Origin: JACPNO01 sp963825405
Lineage (GTDB): Bacteria > Acidobacteriota > Terriglobia > Bryobacterales > Bryobacteraceae
Assembly (NCBI GenBank): GCA_963825405.1
Contig: CAWGTB010000003.1
Coordinates: forward strand, 1,426,001 to 1,490,000
Direction: 5' to 3'
DNA length: 64,000 nucleotides
Part shown: piece after piece, positions 9,460 to 18,634 of the stretch
How positions within the stretch are numbered: position 1 is the stretch's first letter
How the letters are laid out: every line of letters starts with the position of its first letter
Position numbers and translations under genes: made by a program
Notes under the pieces: generated by a model
Told to the model about the DNA's origin: nothing
The model's input: only the letters and a program-made list of their open reading frames with translations
The model's database searches: none

Positions 9460-10055
9460 AAGTAGGATTGACAGGCGGCCTGGCGAGTGGCAAAAGCTTC
9501 GTGGGGCAGGCCCTGGTAGAGCTCGGCTGCCACTTGATCGAGGCGGACCGGCTCGGCCACGAAGTTCTTTTGCCGGGCGGGGAAGCCTACGACGGCGTCG
9601 TGCGTGAGTTTGGAAAAGGCATGCTCGATCCGGATGGCACGATCAACCGCAAGCGCCTGGCCGGGGAAGTTTTTGGTAATCCGGAACGCCTCGCGGTATT
9701 GAACAGCCTGGTGCATCCGCCGGTATTTAGGCGCGAGCAGGCGTTGATCGACGGATTCGAGCGCGTGGATCCGCGGGGAATTACGGTGGTGGAGGCGGCG
9801 ATTCTGATCGAGACCGGAAGCTACAAGCGCTTTGACCGGATGATCCTGGTAGTCTGCGAGGAAGCCGGGCAACTCGCCCGGGCCTGCGAACGGGGCATGG
9901 AACGAGAGGAAGCGCTGGCCCGTATTCAACGGCAGATGCCGGTTGAAGAGAAGCGAAAGTTTGCCGATTACGTGATTGATAATTCCGGCAGCAGGGAGGA
10001 AACGCTGCGTCAGACCCGGGCAGTTTATGAGGCGCTGCGGAGAATCGAACCATGA
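9453..10055 (+). CDS. coaE: Dephospho-CoA kinase
   Basis: 200 residues. It catalyses the last CoA step, ATP-dependent phosphorylation of the 3'-OH of dephospho-CoA. P-loop GLTGGLASGKS is at the N-terminus, followed by the DRLGHEV and LNSLVHPPV substrate motifs. It overlaps folD (7 bp) and the HtrA gene (4 bp), consistent with a coupled operon. The start ATG within the folD 3' end is the only sensible one, since the P-loop begins four residues later. Confidence 0.96.
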   Translation: MLKVGLTGGLASGKSFVGQALVELGCHLIEADRLGHEVLLPGGEAYDGVVREFGKGMLDPDGTINRKRLAGEVFGNPERLAVLNSLVHPPVFRREQALIDGFERVDPRGITVVEAAILIETGSYKRFDRMILVVCEEAGQLARACERGMEREEALARIQRQMPVEEKRKFADYVIDNSGSREETLRQTRAVYEALRRIEP

Positions 10056-11200
10056 GAGCACGTACGCTGGTTTTGGCGCTCGCCATTGTAGGCGGCTTTT
10101 ACTATTTCACATCGGTGCGCAGCGGAAGCACAGGAGCATGGCTGCAACCCCTCAGCAAGACGACGCAACTGTGGTCGGCGCCGCAGGTGGCGAAGTCGGC
10201 TGGCTTTTCGAGCGAGGAGTTGAACAATATCGATGTCTACAAGAGCGCCAACCGGGCGACGGTAAATATCACCAGCGTCGTATACCGCGAGGATTGGCTC
10301 TTTCAGGTAGTTCCGGAGCGCGGCACCGGCTCGGGATTTATTATCGATGCCGATGGACGCATCATCACCAACAATCACGTGGTTTCCGGCGGCACGGCGC
10401 AATTGACGGTCACGCTTCCCGACAAGAAGCGATACAAGGCCAGCATTCTGGGCATCGATCGGCGCAATGATCTGGCGCTAATTAAAATCGATCCCAAAGA
10501 AAAACTTCCATTCCTGCGGTTGGGCGATTCCGATCCGCTGCAAGTCGGGCAAAAAGTGCTGGCAATCGGCAATCCTTTCGGCTTGAATGGAACGCTGACC
10601 ACTGGCGTGGTTAGCTCGCTGGGACGCAGCATCGAGGGCGAAAACGGGCGCGCGCTCGAAGACATGATCCAGACCGATGCCGCGATTAATCCGGGCAACA
10701 GCGGCGGTCCGCTACTGGATACGCATGGCAATGTGATTGGCATCAACACGGCGATTTACGGCCCGCAGGGAAATATCGGCATCGGGTTCGCCATGCCGGT
10801 GAACCGCGCCAAAGCCATGCTGGACGAGTTCCAGGCCCGCGGCAAAATTTCGCGTCCTGTTCTCGGCGTGGTCACCGTGCACATCGAGGGAGACCTGGCC
10901 GAGGCCGTCAAACTGCCGGCCGAAGGCGGACTGCTGATCCAGCGCGTGGAGCGAGGCTCGGCGGCGGATGAAGCCGGATTGCGCGGACCGCGGGAAGTGG
11001 TGATTGTCGGCAATTACCGGCTGGGAACCGGCGGAGACCTCATCGTGGCTGTCGACGGCAAGCCCATGACCGGCAACGATTCTCTGCAGCAAATTCTCAA
11101 CCGCAAGCGCGGCGGCGAGATGATGGACCTGACGATTTACCGCAATGGCAAAACGCAGAAGATCAACCTGAAACTGGGTAGCGCTCCCGAGAGTTATTGA
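10052..11200 (+). CDS. HtrA/DegP-type trypsin-like serine protease with PDZ domain
   Basis: 382 residues, membrane-anchored or secreted through an N-terminal hydrophobic segment (TLVLALAIVGGFYYF). The complete catalytic triad is visible: His in IITNNHVV, Asp in RNDLALI and Ser in GNSGGPLL. One PDZ domain follows (about 270-375; GLLIQRVERGSAADEAGL). It degrades or monitors misfolded periplasmic proteins. The start overlaps coaE by ATGA. Compare the triad-deficient paralogue at 42845-43759. Confidence 0.95.
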   Translation: MRARTLVLALAIVGGFYYFTSVRSGSTGAWLQPLSKTTQLWSAPQVAKSAGFSSEELNNIDVYKSANRATVNITSVVYREDWLFQVVPERGTGSGFIIDADGRIITNNHVVSGGTAQLTVTLPDKKRYKASILGIDRRNDLALIKIDPKEKLPFLRLGDSDPLQVGQKVLAIGNPFGLNGTLTTGVVSSLGRSIEGENGRALEDMIQTDAAINPGNSGGPLLDTHGNVIGINTAIYGPQGNIGIGFAMPVNRAKAMLDEFQARGKISRPVLGVVTVHIEGDLAEAVKLPAEGGLLIQRVERGSAADEAGLRGPREVVIVGNYRLGTGGDLIVAVDGKPMTGNDSLQQILNRKRGGEMMDLTIYRNGKTQKINLKLGSAPESY

Positions 11201-11231
11201 AGCGCGCGCATAACCCTGGCGGTCTGTCACA

Positions 11232-12053
11232 ATGGCCTGGATGATTGAACAGCTTCGTCCCGGTGTGACCGCGGCCAATGCCCGGGTAGCACTCTTCGAT
11301 TTCGACGGAACCCTTTCGCTAATCCGCGCCGGCTGGATGGAGGTGATGATCCCGATGATGGTCGAGATCCTGGCCGATCTCAAATCGGGCGAAACCGAAG
11401 GGGAACTGCGGATCATAGTGGAAGAATTCGTCGGGCGGCTCACCGGCAAGCAGACCATGTACCAGATGATCGAGCTGGCCGAAAACGTCGCCAAGCGCGG
11501 CGGGCAGCCGCTTGAGCCGCTGGAGTACAAGAAAATTTATCTGGACCGGCTGCACGAAAAGATTCGCCATCGCCTGGAAGAATTGGAGAAGGGACACGCG
11601 TCTCCGGAGAAATATCTGGTTCCTGGCTCGCGTGAGTTGCTGGAAGCCCTGCGTGATCGCGGTTTGAAAATGTACCTGGCCAGCGGCACTGACCATGCTT
11701 ACATGCGGGAAGAAGCGCGTTTGTTGGACGTGGTGCGCTATTTCGACGGCGGTGTTTTTGGGGCGCTTGACGATTACCAGAGTTTTTCGAAACAGATTCT
11801 GATCCGCCAGGTGATTGCCTCAGCGGAATTCAGCGGCCATCAGTTTTTGGGTTTCGGCGATGGTTACGTTGAGATTGAAAACATCAAAGAAGTCGGCGGC
11901 GTGGCGGTGGGCGTGGCCACATCCGAGCCTGATTGCGCGGTGGTGGACGAGTGGAAGCGCGAACGGCTGGCCGGAGTCGGCGCGGACTTCATCATTCCTC
12001 ACTTTCTGCCGCACGCAGAACTGATGGCGACACTATTTCCCAATGGCAAGTAA
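11232..12053 (+). CDS. HAD-superfamily phosphatase of the sugar-phosphate cluster
   Basis: 273 residues. HAD motif I is LFDFDGTLS; motif II lies in YLASGTD, with a helical cap (about 40-130) between them; the motif III/IV region is LGFGDGYVEIEN. It hydrolyses a phosphomonoester, likely a phospho-sugar given its neighbours (PfkB, ROK, SIS). It is the first gene of a tightly spaced operon and is followed by the DHS-like gene with an 11-bp overlap. The precise substrate is unknown. Confidence 0.85.
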   Translation: MAWMIEQLRPGVTAANARVALFDFDGTLSLIRAGWMEVMIPMMVEILADLKSGETEGELRIIVEEFVGRLTGKQTMYQMIELAENVAKRGGQPLEPLEYKKIYLDRLHEKIRHRLEELEKGHASPEKYLVPGSRELLEALRDRGLKMYLASGTDHAYMREEARLLDVVRYFDGGVFGALDDYQSFSKQILIRQVIASAEFSGHQFLGFGDGYVEIENIKEVGGVAVGVATSEPDCAVVDEWKRERLAGVGADFIIPHFLPHAELMATLFPNGK

Positions 12054-13009
12054 GTACGAAGTGTTCGACCGCGCGCGGCTGCGCGTGAAGCCGCTCAGCG
12101 AACGCGTGCACGACTTGCAATTGGACCGGTGGCTGGCGCTCGATGCCACGACGCCGGAATTCAGCCACCCGCAACTCTGCTACGGTCGCTCAGCGCCTGG
12201 CGGAAGCTAAACGGCGCGGCGCGGCGCGAATCCTCATGATGGGCGCGCACGTGCTGCGGGCGGGCGTTAACCGGCACATCATCGATCTGGTGGAGCGTGG
12301 CTGGATCGATCACATTGCCATGAACGGCGCCGGCGCGATCCACGATTACGAGTTGGCGCGGATCGGCGCGACCACCGAAAGCGTGGCCCGGTATATTCGC
12401 AGCGGCGAGTTTGGGTTGTGGCAGGAGACCGGCGAACTCAACGATTGGGTGGCCGAGGCGGCGCGCAGTGAAATGGGACTTGGCGAAAACATCGGCCGCC
12501 GCATTCAGGCTGGCGGTTATCCGCACACCGATCTCAGTGTGCTGGCTGCCGCCTACCGCTGCTCTGTCCCGGTGACGATTCACGTAGGCATCGGCTACGA
12601 CATTTTGCATGAGCATCCGAACTGCGATGGCGCTGCCACGGGAGCCGCTAGCTATCGTGATTTTCTGATTTTCGCGCGTACCGTGGAGCGCCTGGAAGGT
12701 GGCGTGCTACTCAGCTTCGGTTCCGCGGTGATGGCGCCGGAGGTTTACCTGAAGGCGCTGGCCATGGCGCGCAACGTGGCACATCAGCAGTCGCGGCGCA
12801 TTGCAAGCTTTGCCACGGCGGTGTTTGATCTACTCCCGATTCAGGGTGATTTCCGGAGCGAACTGCCGAAGTCCGATCCGGGATATTATTTTCGGCCGTA
12901 CAAAACCATTCTGGTGCGCACGGTGGCCGATGGCGGCGAGAGTTTTTATTTCTGCGGCGATCATCGGGCCACACTTCCGGCACTGCGCCGCGCGGCGCTC
13001 GGTCTATGA
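12043..13009 (+). CDS. Deoxyhypusine synthase-like protein (one frameshift)
   Basis: About 321 residues after rejoining. The first frame reads MASKYEVFDRARLRVKPLSE to EFSHPQL; the second continues ATVAQRLAEAKRRGA. One extra base sits near 12176-12179, and the span modulo 3 agrees. The core matches the deoxyhypusine/homospermidine synthase family: GAHVLRAGVNRHIIDLVERG, IAMNGAGAIHDYELA and VTIHVGIGYDILHEHPN. No eIF5A homologue is expected in bacteria, so the substrate must differ. Its place among phospho-sugar genes suggests a role in that pathway. The NAD-site residues appear retained. Confidence 0.75.
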
Positions 13010-13992
13010 CGACGGCGGAAATTCTCGCGGCTTTCCCGCGGCTTTCCGCGCTGGTGATCGGAGACATCTGCCTGGATCGCTGGTGCACGTACGATCCGCA
13101 AACCTCCGAGCCTTCGCGGGAGACGGGGATCCCGCGCACGGGCGTCGTCTTGACGGAAGTGACGCCGGGCGCGGGCGGCACTGTCGCGAACAATCTGAAG
13201 GCGCTGGGCGTGGGACAGGTGGCGGTGCTGGGCGCGATTGGCGAAGACGGCTTCGGCTACGAACTTTCCGGCGCGCTGGCGCAGCGCGGCATCTCCTCCG
13301 AGCTTCTGGTGCGTAGCGGCAAAATGCAAACCTTCACGTACACCAAGCTCATCAACGGCGCGACGGGTATTGAAGACCAGCCGCGCGTGGACTTCATCAA
13401 CACCACGCCGCTGGACGCCGGAACCGAGCGTCAAATTGTCGATAACGTTCGCGGCGCGGTTAGCAGATTCGATGTAGTCCTGGTGTCGGATCAAGCTGAG
13501 ACCAGCCGGGGCGGCGTGGTGACGGCGGCCGTGCGGACCGCGCTCACCGAGCTTGCCGGCCGGCACCCGGAAAAGATTTTCTTCGTGGATTCGCGGGCGC
13601 GTATCGATTTGTATCGCGGGCTCACCATCAAGCCTAATCAGGACGAGGCCGAGATCGCGTGCCGCAAATTATTCAACTGCGTGGACTATCCTGCGCTACT
13701 GAAGCATGTACAGGCGCCGCTTGCCATTGTCACGCACGGTCCCAAAGGTGCATTGTTGGTGGAGAAGGACCGGCAAGTCTGGGCGGAAACACGGCCGGTC
13801 GCGAACCCGGTGGATATTTGCGGCGCCGGCGACAGCTTCACGGCAGGCGCGTCCCTGGCGCTCGCGGTCACTCGATCGCCGCTCGATGCCGCGCGCATGG
13901 GCAATCGTGTCGCGTCGATCACCATCATGAAAAAAGGCACGGGGACGGCCTCTCCCGCGGAGGTGCTTGCGCTTGAAGACGCTGGCCATTGA
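13006..13992 (+). CDS. PfkB-family sugar kinase (HldE kinase-domain/RfaE1-like)
   Basis: 328 residues. PfkB features are the N-terminal LVIGDICLDRW, the glycine-rich GAGGTVANNLKALG and the C-terminal signature DICGAGDSFTAGA with the catalytic Asp. The overall form resembles the heptose-7-phosphate 1-kinase domain of HldE (RfaE1), without the nucleotidyltransferase half. The start overlaps the upstream gene by ATGA, and the 3' end overlaps the ROK gene by 26 bp. With the SIS isomerase and HAD phosphatase nearby, a heptose-like phospho-sugar substrate is plausible. Confidence 0.85.
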   Translation: MTTAEILAAFPRLSALVIGDICLDRWCTYDPQTSEPSRETGIPRTGVVLTEVTPGAGGTVANNLKALGVGQVAVLGAIGEDGFGYELSGALAQRGISSELLVRSGKMQTFTYTKLINGATGIEDQPRVDFINTTPLDAGTERQIVDNVRGAVSRFDVVLVSDQAETSRGGVVTAAVRTALTELAGRHPEKIFFVDSRARIDLYRGLTIKPNQDEAEIACRKLFNCVDYPALLKHVQAPLAIVTHGPKGALLVEKDRQVWAETRPVANPVDICGAGDSFTAGASLALAVTRSPLDAARMGNRVASITIMKKGTGTASPAEVLALEDAGH

Positions 13993-14830
13993 TATCGGCG
14001 GGACCAATTTTCAACTGGCGCTGTTCGACGAAGACCAGATTATCCGGCGCGCTACCCGTCCCACCGATCGTGAGGGCGCGCGCGACTGGATGCTGGAGCA
14101 AGTGGTTTCAACCGCGAAAGAATGGCGGCGCGATGTGCCCTTCGAGCGCTGCGGCATTGGCTTTGGCGGACCCGTGAACTTCGCCGATCAGCACGTGGCT
14201 TTCTCGACGCACGTGGGCGGCTGGAACAATTTTCCGCTCGCGCGCCATTTCGCAAATGAGCTCGGCGTTCCCGCCATCATGGACAACGACGCCAACGTGG
14301 GAGCATTGGGCGAGGCGGAATTTGGCGCGGGCCAAGGCTGCTCGCCGCTGTTTTACATGACCATTTCGACCGGCATCGGCGGCGGCATTTACAACCATGG
14401 CGAAATCTGGCGCGGCGCGGATAGCTTTGGCGGCGAGATCGGGCACTTGACCATTCGCCCGGACGGCCCGCAATGCCTGTGCGGTGCGCGGGGATGTCTG
14501 GAGCGCATGTGCAGCGGGCTCTGGCTGGAGCGCGATCACGGCAAAACCGCGAAGGAACTTTTGCAGGATCCGGCGTTCGTCAAGCGCTACGCGGTCGATC
14601 TCGCGCTCGGACTAAAGGCGTGTATCATGTTATTGAACCCGGCGCGGATCGTGATTGGGGGCGGCATCAGCAAGGCCGGAGACGCGCTGTTTGTACCGCT
14701 GCGGGCTGAACTCCGGCGGCAGATTACGGATTGGTCCGGCGCGCGCATCGATGTGGCTCCCGCGGCGCTGGGCGGGGATAGCGTTCTATACGGCGCGCTG
14801 GCCTTGGCGCGAAAATTTCTCAAATCATGA
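13967..14830 (+). CDS. ROK-family sugar kinase (glucokinase-like)
   Basis: 287 residues. The ATP phosphate motif AIDIGGTNFQLALF, the catalytic IMDNDANVGALGEAEFG and the ROK zinc site GHLTIRP...CLCGARGCLE are all present, so it should be active on a hexose or N-acetyl sugar. The start is probably TTG at 13967 (a second TTG lies at 13973), because the IDIGGT motif follows at once and no ATG is available. It overlaps PfkB upstream and the SIS gene by ATGA downstream. Confidence 0.88.
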   Translation: MRLKTLAIDIGGTNFQLALFDEDQIIRRATRPTDREGARDWMLEQVVSTAKEWRRDVPFERCGIGFGGPVNFADQHVAFSTHVGGWNNFPLARHFANELGVPAIMDNDANVGALGEAEFGAGQGCSPLFYMTISTGIGGGIYNHGEIWRGADSFGGEIGHLTIRPDGPQCLCGARGCLERMCSGLWLERDHGKTAKELLQDPAFVKRYAVDLALGLKACIMLLNPARIVIGGGISKAGDALFVPLRAELRRQITDWSGARIDVAPAALGGDSVLYGALALARKFLKS

Positions 14831-15384
14831 GCTTCGCAGATAATTACAAAACACAATTGTTGGCCGCAATCGACACCATTGACCTGCCGCGAGTCAACGA
14901 GATCATCGAAATCTTCAAGCAGGCGCGGACTGCTGGCCGCCACATTTTTGTTTGCGGCAATGGTGGCAGCGCTTCCACCGCATCACATTTTGCCTGCGAC
15001 ATCGTTAAAGGCGCGAGTTTCAATCGCGCGGAGCGTTTCCGCATCATGGCGCTCACGGATCAGTTGCCGACGCTTACGGCCTACGCCAACGACGTCAGCT
15101 ACGACGCGGTGTTCGTCGAGCAATTGCGGAATTTCGCGGAACCAAACGATGTGTTCATGGGCATCAGCGGCTCAGGCAATTCGCCCAACGTGATCCGCGC
15201 GATGGAGTACGCCAACTCTATCGGTTGTAAAACGATCGCGTTAACCGGCCGTGATGGCGGCAAACTCGGGCCGCTGGCGCAACTCAACGTGCAGATCCCG
15301 GTGCCCCACATGGGCCGCATCGAAGACGCGCATATGATCGTGTGCCACATGGTTGGGTATTACTTCATGGAGCACGAGAAATAG
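14827..15384 (+). CDS. SIS-domain phosphosugar isomerase (GmhA-like)
   Basis: 185 residues with a single SIS domain. HIFVCGNGGSASTASHFACDI and GISGSGNSPNVIRAMEYA are the phosphosugar-binding loops, as in sedoheptulose-7-phosphate isomerase GmhA. It is the last gene of the five-gene sugar operon. Its 3' end overlaps the convergent gene by 20 bp. The assignment to sedoheptulose-7-phosphate is inferred from the PfkB/HAD context. Confidence 0.85.
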   Translation: MSFADNYKTQLLAAIDTIDLPRVNEIIEIFKQARTAGRHIFVCGNGGSASTASHFACDIVKGASFNRAERFRIMALTDQLPTLTAYANDVSYDAVFVEQLRNFAEPNDVFMGISGSGNSPNVIRAMEYANSIGCKTIALTGRDGGKLGPLAQLNVQIPVPHMGRIEDAHMIVCHMVGYYFMEHEK

Positions 15385-16342
15385 GCGCGAACGCGCGATC
15401 GGGATCTTTGGCAATTACCTGCTGAAGACTTTTGCCTCCGGACAAACTTTGGAATTGGTCTGCTGAGAACTCGCGGTGTTCCCAAACGCCTTTGCGTTCG
15501 CGGAAAACATAAAAGACGCTCCTTGGCGGGACTTGCTTCTCGGCAGCTTCGCCAAATCCGCCTGCGTTAAATTCCGCTTCGAATCCAAAAACCTTGGCTG
15601 CCTCGTTCATCGCCAATGCGCCTTTTGGATCGGCATTGAAATTCTCAGGATTGCATTCGGCGTTGAACTCCATGCACCACTTCTCTGAGACAAGCGGCTT
15701 AATCAGATCCGAGTACTGGCGCCGCTGCGTGTCATCTTCAAACGGAAAAACCTGGATCAGCCGATTCTGTTTTACGTCGAAAACTCCGATGTGCAGCGGA
15801 TGGACGGACATGAAGTGAATCTCGCTCTGGCGCAGGATGGCGTAATCCGCGCCCATTAGCCCGAGCACCCAGCCTGAGAGGGCGGCCTTGAACGACAGCG
15901 TGGACGATAACACGATGACACAGCCCGCTGAGGGGCTGGCGTGAGTATCGATGAAGATCGTGTTGTGGTACTCGCGTATTTCGAGGGCTGAGCCCAGGCA
16001 ATTCATGGAGACCACGCCTTGGAAGAGAGCAGTGATATCGCGAAACTCCGCACGCCGTAAATCCTTCGCTGCCCGGCCATAGCGGATGACCCGGAGCGGA
16101 GGCAGTAGGGCATTTGACCCGCTGTCCAGATAATAGGCAAGCAAAAATGGATCGTCATCAGAGTTGGCGTAGCTGGTGATTTTCGCGCTCAATTCCGAGG
16201 CGGCGAACCGTTGCGTGGGCACATTCGCGTTTTGAAGGACGTCCTGTAGCGTTTCCGCTCGAAGACAACCCAAACCGCAAGCAAACAACAGCAAGAATTT
16301 CTCGCAGAGACGCCGAGACCGCAGAGAAAACCTAACGGTCAT
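15365..16342 (-). CDS. Secreted protein of unknown function
   Basis: 325 residues. The signal peptide MTVRFSLRSRRLCEKFLLL is partly encoded by a dispersed repeat (16295-16330). The mature part is about 295 residues with no recognised domain. It contains scattered cysteines and a long central hydrophobic stretch (LSFKAALSGWVLGLMGADYA). Its ATG overlaps the alcohol dehydrogenase stop (ATGA), so it is the third gene of that operon. Confidence 0.7.
   Translation of the reverse strand: MTVRFSLRSRRLCEKFLLLFACGLGCLRAETLQDVLQNANVPTQRFAASELSAKITSYANSDDDPFLLAYYLDSGSNALLPPLRVIRYGRAAKDLRRAEFRDITALFQGVVSMNCLGSALEIREYHNTIFIDTHASPSAGCVIVLSSTLSFKAALSGWVLGLMGADYAILRQSEIHFMSVHPLHIGVFDVKQNRLIQVFPFEDDTQRRQYSDLIKPLVSEKWCMEFNAECNPENFNADPKGALAMNEAAKVFGFEAEFNAGGFGEAAEKQVPPRSVFYVFRERKGVWEHREFSADQFQSLSGGKSLQQVIAKDPDRAFAPISRAP
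16295..16330. repeat. Single arm of the dispersed palindromic repeat
   Basis: The sequence shares GAATTTCTCGCAGAGACGC and CGCAGAGAAAAC-like ends with the left arm at 4441-4477, with a few substitutions between. No inverted partner arm is adjacent. It lies wholly inside the reading frame of the secreted protein and encodes part of its signal peptide. Confidence 0.8.
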
Positions 16343-17376
16343 AATGTAATAGCGATTTTCCCTACTCCGTCTTCGTAGCGTTCCAGTTGCTCAAAGGCGC
16401 GGCCCACTTCTTCCAGAGGCCGGGAGTGGGTCAGCAGCGGAGCGAACAAGCTCGGGTTTGCCGACAACATCTCGAGCGCGGGCTCGGAATCGTGATTGGA
16501 GCGGCGCACCGGGAAGATAGCGACTTCCTTGCGGCGCAGCGGGTGAAAATCCAACGGCACCTGTACCTCGGAGGGAATGCCCGTGATGACCACGCGCCCG
16601 GCGTTGCGCACGGCGTGAATGCCCTGATTGATGGATCCGTTTTTTGCGGCGCAGTCTACGGCCACGTCCACGCCGCGTTGGCCGGTATCGGCGAGTACCT
16701 GGCGGACCACATCGACAGCAGTTGGATCCAACACGGCATCGGCGCCGGCGGCGCGCGCTAACCCGCGGCGATGCGCTACCGGCTCGACGACCCACACCCG
16801 CCCTGCTCCAGCAAGTTTCAAAGCCGCCACCGTAAGCCAGCCAATCGGGCCGGCGCCAAACACGAGCGCGGTTTCGCCGGGCTGGAGCGCCACTAATTTC
16901 ATGGAGTGCAGCACTACCGCCAGCGGCTCGATCAGCGTGGCTTCGAGAAAACTCATGCTTGGCGGGATGGCGAGCAGATTTCGCGCCGGAACATTTGCAT
17001 AGTCGCGAAAAAATCCGGGCTCGCCGGGCAAACTCATGAACCGCAGGTTGGCGCAAACGTTGTGCCGTCCACTCAGGCAGAATTCGCAGTGGTAACAATA
17101 AATGGCTGGCTCGAAGGCGGCGTGCGCACCGGGATCCCAGCCGGTAACGCCGGTTCCGGCCTTTATCACTTCGCCCGCCGGCTCATGGCCCAGGACCATC
17201 GGATAAACGCACGGCGTGTCGCCCACGGCACCCTCGGCAAACGAATGCAAGTCGGACCCGCATAAGCCGACTGCCGCGACGCGCACCTGCACTTCGCCCG
17301 GGCCCGGATCGCCGATGGTTTCTTCCACGATTCGAAATGTCCGCTGCTGCGTTAACTGCGCGACCCGCATCATCAT
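16339..17376 (-). CDS. Zinc-dependent medium-chain alcohol/polyol dehydrogenase
   Basis: 345 residues. The catalytic zinc ligands are in LCGSDLHSF and VLGHEPAGEV. The structural zinc set is the four cysteines of CYHCEFCLSGRHNVC. A Rossmann motif VFGAGPIGWLTVAALK binds NAD(P). The pattern is closest to sorbitol/threonine dehydrogenases. The start overlaps the phosphatase gene upstream (ATGA). With an inositol-phosphatase-like neighbour, a polyol or sugar substrate is plausible. Confidence 0.9.
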   Translation of the reverse strand: MMMRVAQLTQQRTFRIVEETIGDPGPGEVQVRVAAVGLCGSDLHSFAEGAVGDTPCVYPMVLGHEPAGEVIKAGTGVTGWDPGAHAAFEPAIYCYHCEFCLSGRHNVCANLRFMSLPGEPGFFRDYANVPARNLLAIPPSMSFLEATLIEPLAVVLHSMKLVALQPGETALVFGAGPIGWLTVAALKLAGAGRVWVVEPVAHRRGLARAAGADAVLDPTAVDVVRQVLADTGQRGVDVAVDCAAKNGSINQGIHAVRNAGRVVITGIPSEVQVPLDFHPLRRKEVAIFPVRRSNHDSEPALEMLSANPSLFAPLLTHSRPLEEVGRAFEQLERYEDGVGKIAITL

Positions 17377-18167
17377 CTGCCCGATCCTCCCACAAAGCGC
17401 AGCGCTTCGTCAGCCAGTTGCGGAACGGAGATGATAGCGTTGCCGCCGTAGATGCTGCTCGATCCGTCGAAATTCAGAAAACGCGCGCCCGCCTCGGTGG
17501 CGATGATTTTGAGCGGGGCGAAATCCCACGGTTTGCCGCCGGTTTCGATCCAGATTTCCACCTGGCCGCTAGCTACCATCATCGCGTCCAGACACCCGCC
17601 CATGGAGCGGAACGCCCAGCAGGCAGCGATCCAGTCAGGGACGCGCGCCCCAAAGGCGTGGCTCGAGATGTTGTTGAAGCCGTCAATACTGATGACCGCC
17701 TGGGCGAAGGAATCGATCGCGGAAGCCCGGATGGGCCCGTCGTTCAAGAACGCGCCGCTCCCTTGTGTCGCCATGTAGGTTCGGTCGAGCGCTGGGAAGT
17801 GCGCCACGCCTGCGACTACCTCGCGTGACGCGATATCTTCCAGGCCGATTAACACGGCCCAGGTGAGGTTGTTGCGGATGAAATCGCGTGTGCCGTCGAT
17901 GGGGTCGATAATCCAGCGGCGGCCGCTGCGCGACTCCTTCGCCGTACCCTCTTCGCCGAGGAGACCGTCGGCCGGAAACGCGGCATCCAGGCCGCTGGCG
18001 ATGATAAGCTCACTCTCGCGATCGGCAGCGGTGACAGGTGATTCATCGGCTTTGGACTCGAATACGATTCCGCTTCCCCGCCGGTGCAGCGCGGATGCAC
18101 CGGCCTGGCGGGCCAGGGTACAGGCCAAATTCAGCTCTTTTTGATAAGAAGACAATGACGCCTCCAT
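17373..18167 (-). CDS. Inositol monophosphatase family phosphatase (HisN-like)
   Basis: 264 residues. The Mg2+-site motifs are GEEGT (metal Glu), WIIDPIDGTRDF and KPWDFAPLKIIATEAGA. This family includes inositol-1-phosphatase, HisN-type histidinol-phosphatase and 3'-phosphoadenosine phosphatases; the motifs alone do not separate them. It is the first gene of a three-gene minus-strand operon with the alcohol dehydrogenase and a secreted unknown. Confidence 0.88.
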   Translation of the reverse strand: MEASLSSYQKELNLACTLARQAGASALHRRGSGIVFESKADESPVTAADRESELIIASGLDAAFPADGLLGEEGTAKESRSGRRWIIDPIDGTRDFIRNNLTWAVLIGLEDIASREVVAGVAHFPALDRTYMATQGSGAFLNDGPIRASAIDSFAQAVISIDGFNNISSHAFGARVPDWIAACWAFRSMGGCLDAMMVASGQVEIWIETGGKPWDFAPLKIIATEAGARFLNFDGSSSIYGGNAIISVPQLADEALRFVGGSGR

Positions 18168-18190
18168 CGAACAGGGTAAGATAAATTTGA

Positions 18191-18565
18191 ATGGAAAGTT
18201 TTCGACAGTTCTCAGCCGGCCCCGATCCCTTTGGCCGCACGTGGCAGATACGGTTCAAATGGCTGCAAACCGCCATCTCGCTCCGTCACAGCGATACAGT
18301 CGACGTGAAGTTTGTTCTTAACAGCGATGGCGAAACGGCTCAGAAGACCATCGCCATGCCTCACAAAGATCTCCAGGCATTGAGCCGCGAAATCGCCCAG
18401 CCCATGACCGACCCCTGGTGCGCGCGAATGGCCGCCCTGCATTTGAAGCACATGGTGGAGACCGGCGAAGACCTGGAGAAAGACCTGGTGACTCTGTCGG
18501 CGGAACAATTGAGGGAGTACAACGCAGTACTTGCCGGCACGCCGGCGACCGCCAGCCGCGCGTAG
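18191..18565 (+). CDS. Conserved hypothetical protein
   Basis: 124 residues, soluble, no signal peptide. It begins MESFRQFSAGPDPFGRTWQI with an aromatic-rich start, has a beta-type middle (VDVKFVLNSDGETAQKTIAM) and an alpha-helical C-terminal half containing WCARMAALHLKHMVETGEDLEKDL. I recognise no functional family. It is divergent from the phosphatase gene, with 23 bp between start codons. Confidence 0.7.
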   Translation: MESFRQFSAGPDPFGRTWQIRFKWLQTAISLRHSDTVDVKFVLNSDGETAQKTIAMPHKDLQALSREIAQPMTDPWCARMAALHLKHMVETGEDLEKDLVTLSAEQLREYNAVLAGTPATASRA

Positions 18566-18588
18566 GCGGCGGGAGCTTCACTTGCCAA

Positions 18589-18618
18589 TTGGAAAAAATA
18601 AGGAAGTTGGGGTATAAC
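18589..18618 (+). promoter_or_regulatory. Sigma-70-like promoter for the LysW-like gene
   Basis: TTGGAA at 18589-18594 and TATAAC at 18613-18618 are separated by 18 bp, and the start codon follows 16 bp after the -10. The spacer is A-rich. This is a sequence match only. Confidence 0.45.
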
Positions 18619-18634
18619 ACGGGAAGGCGCACCT

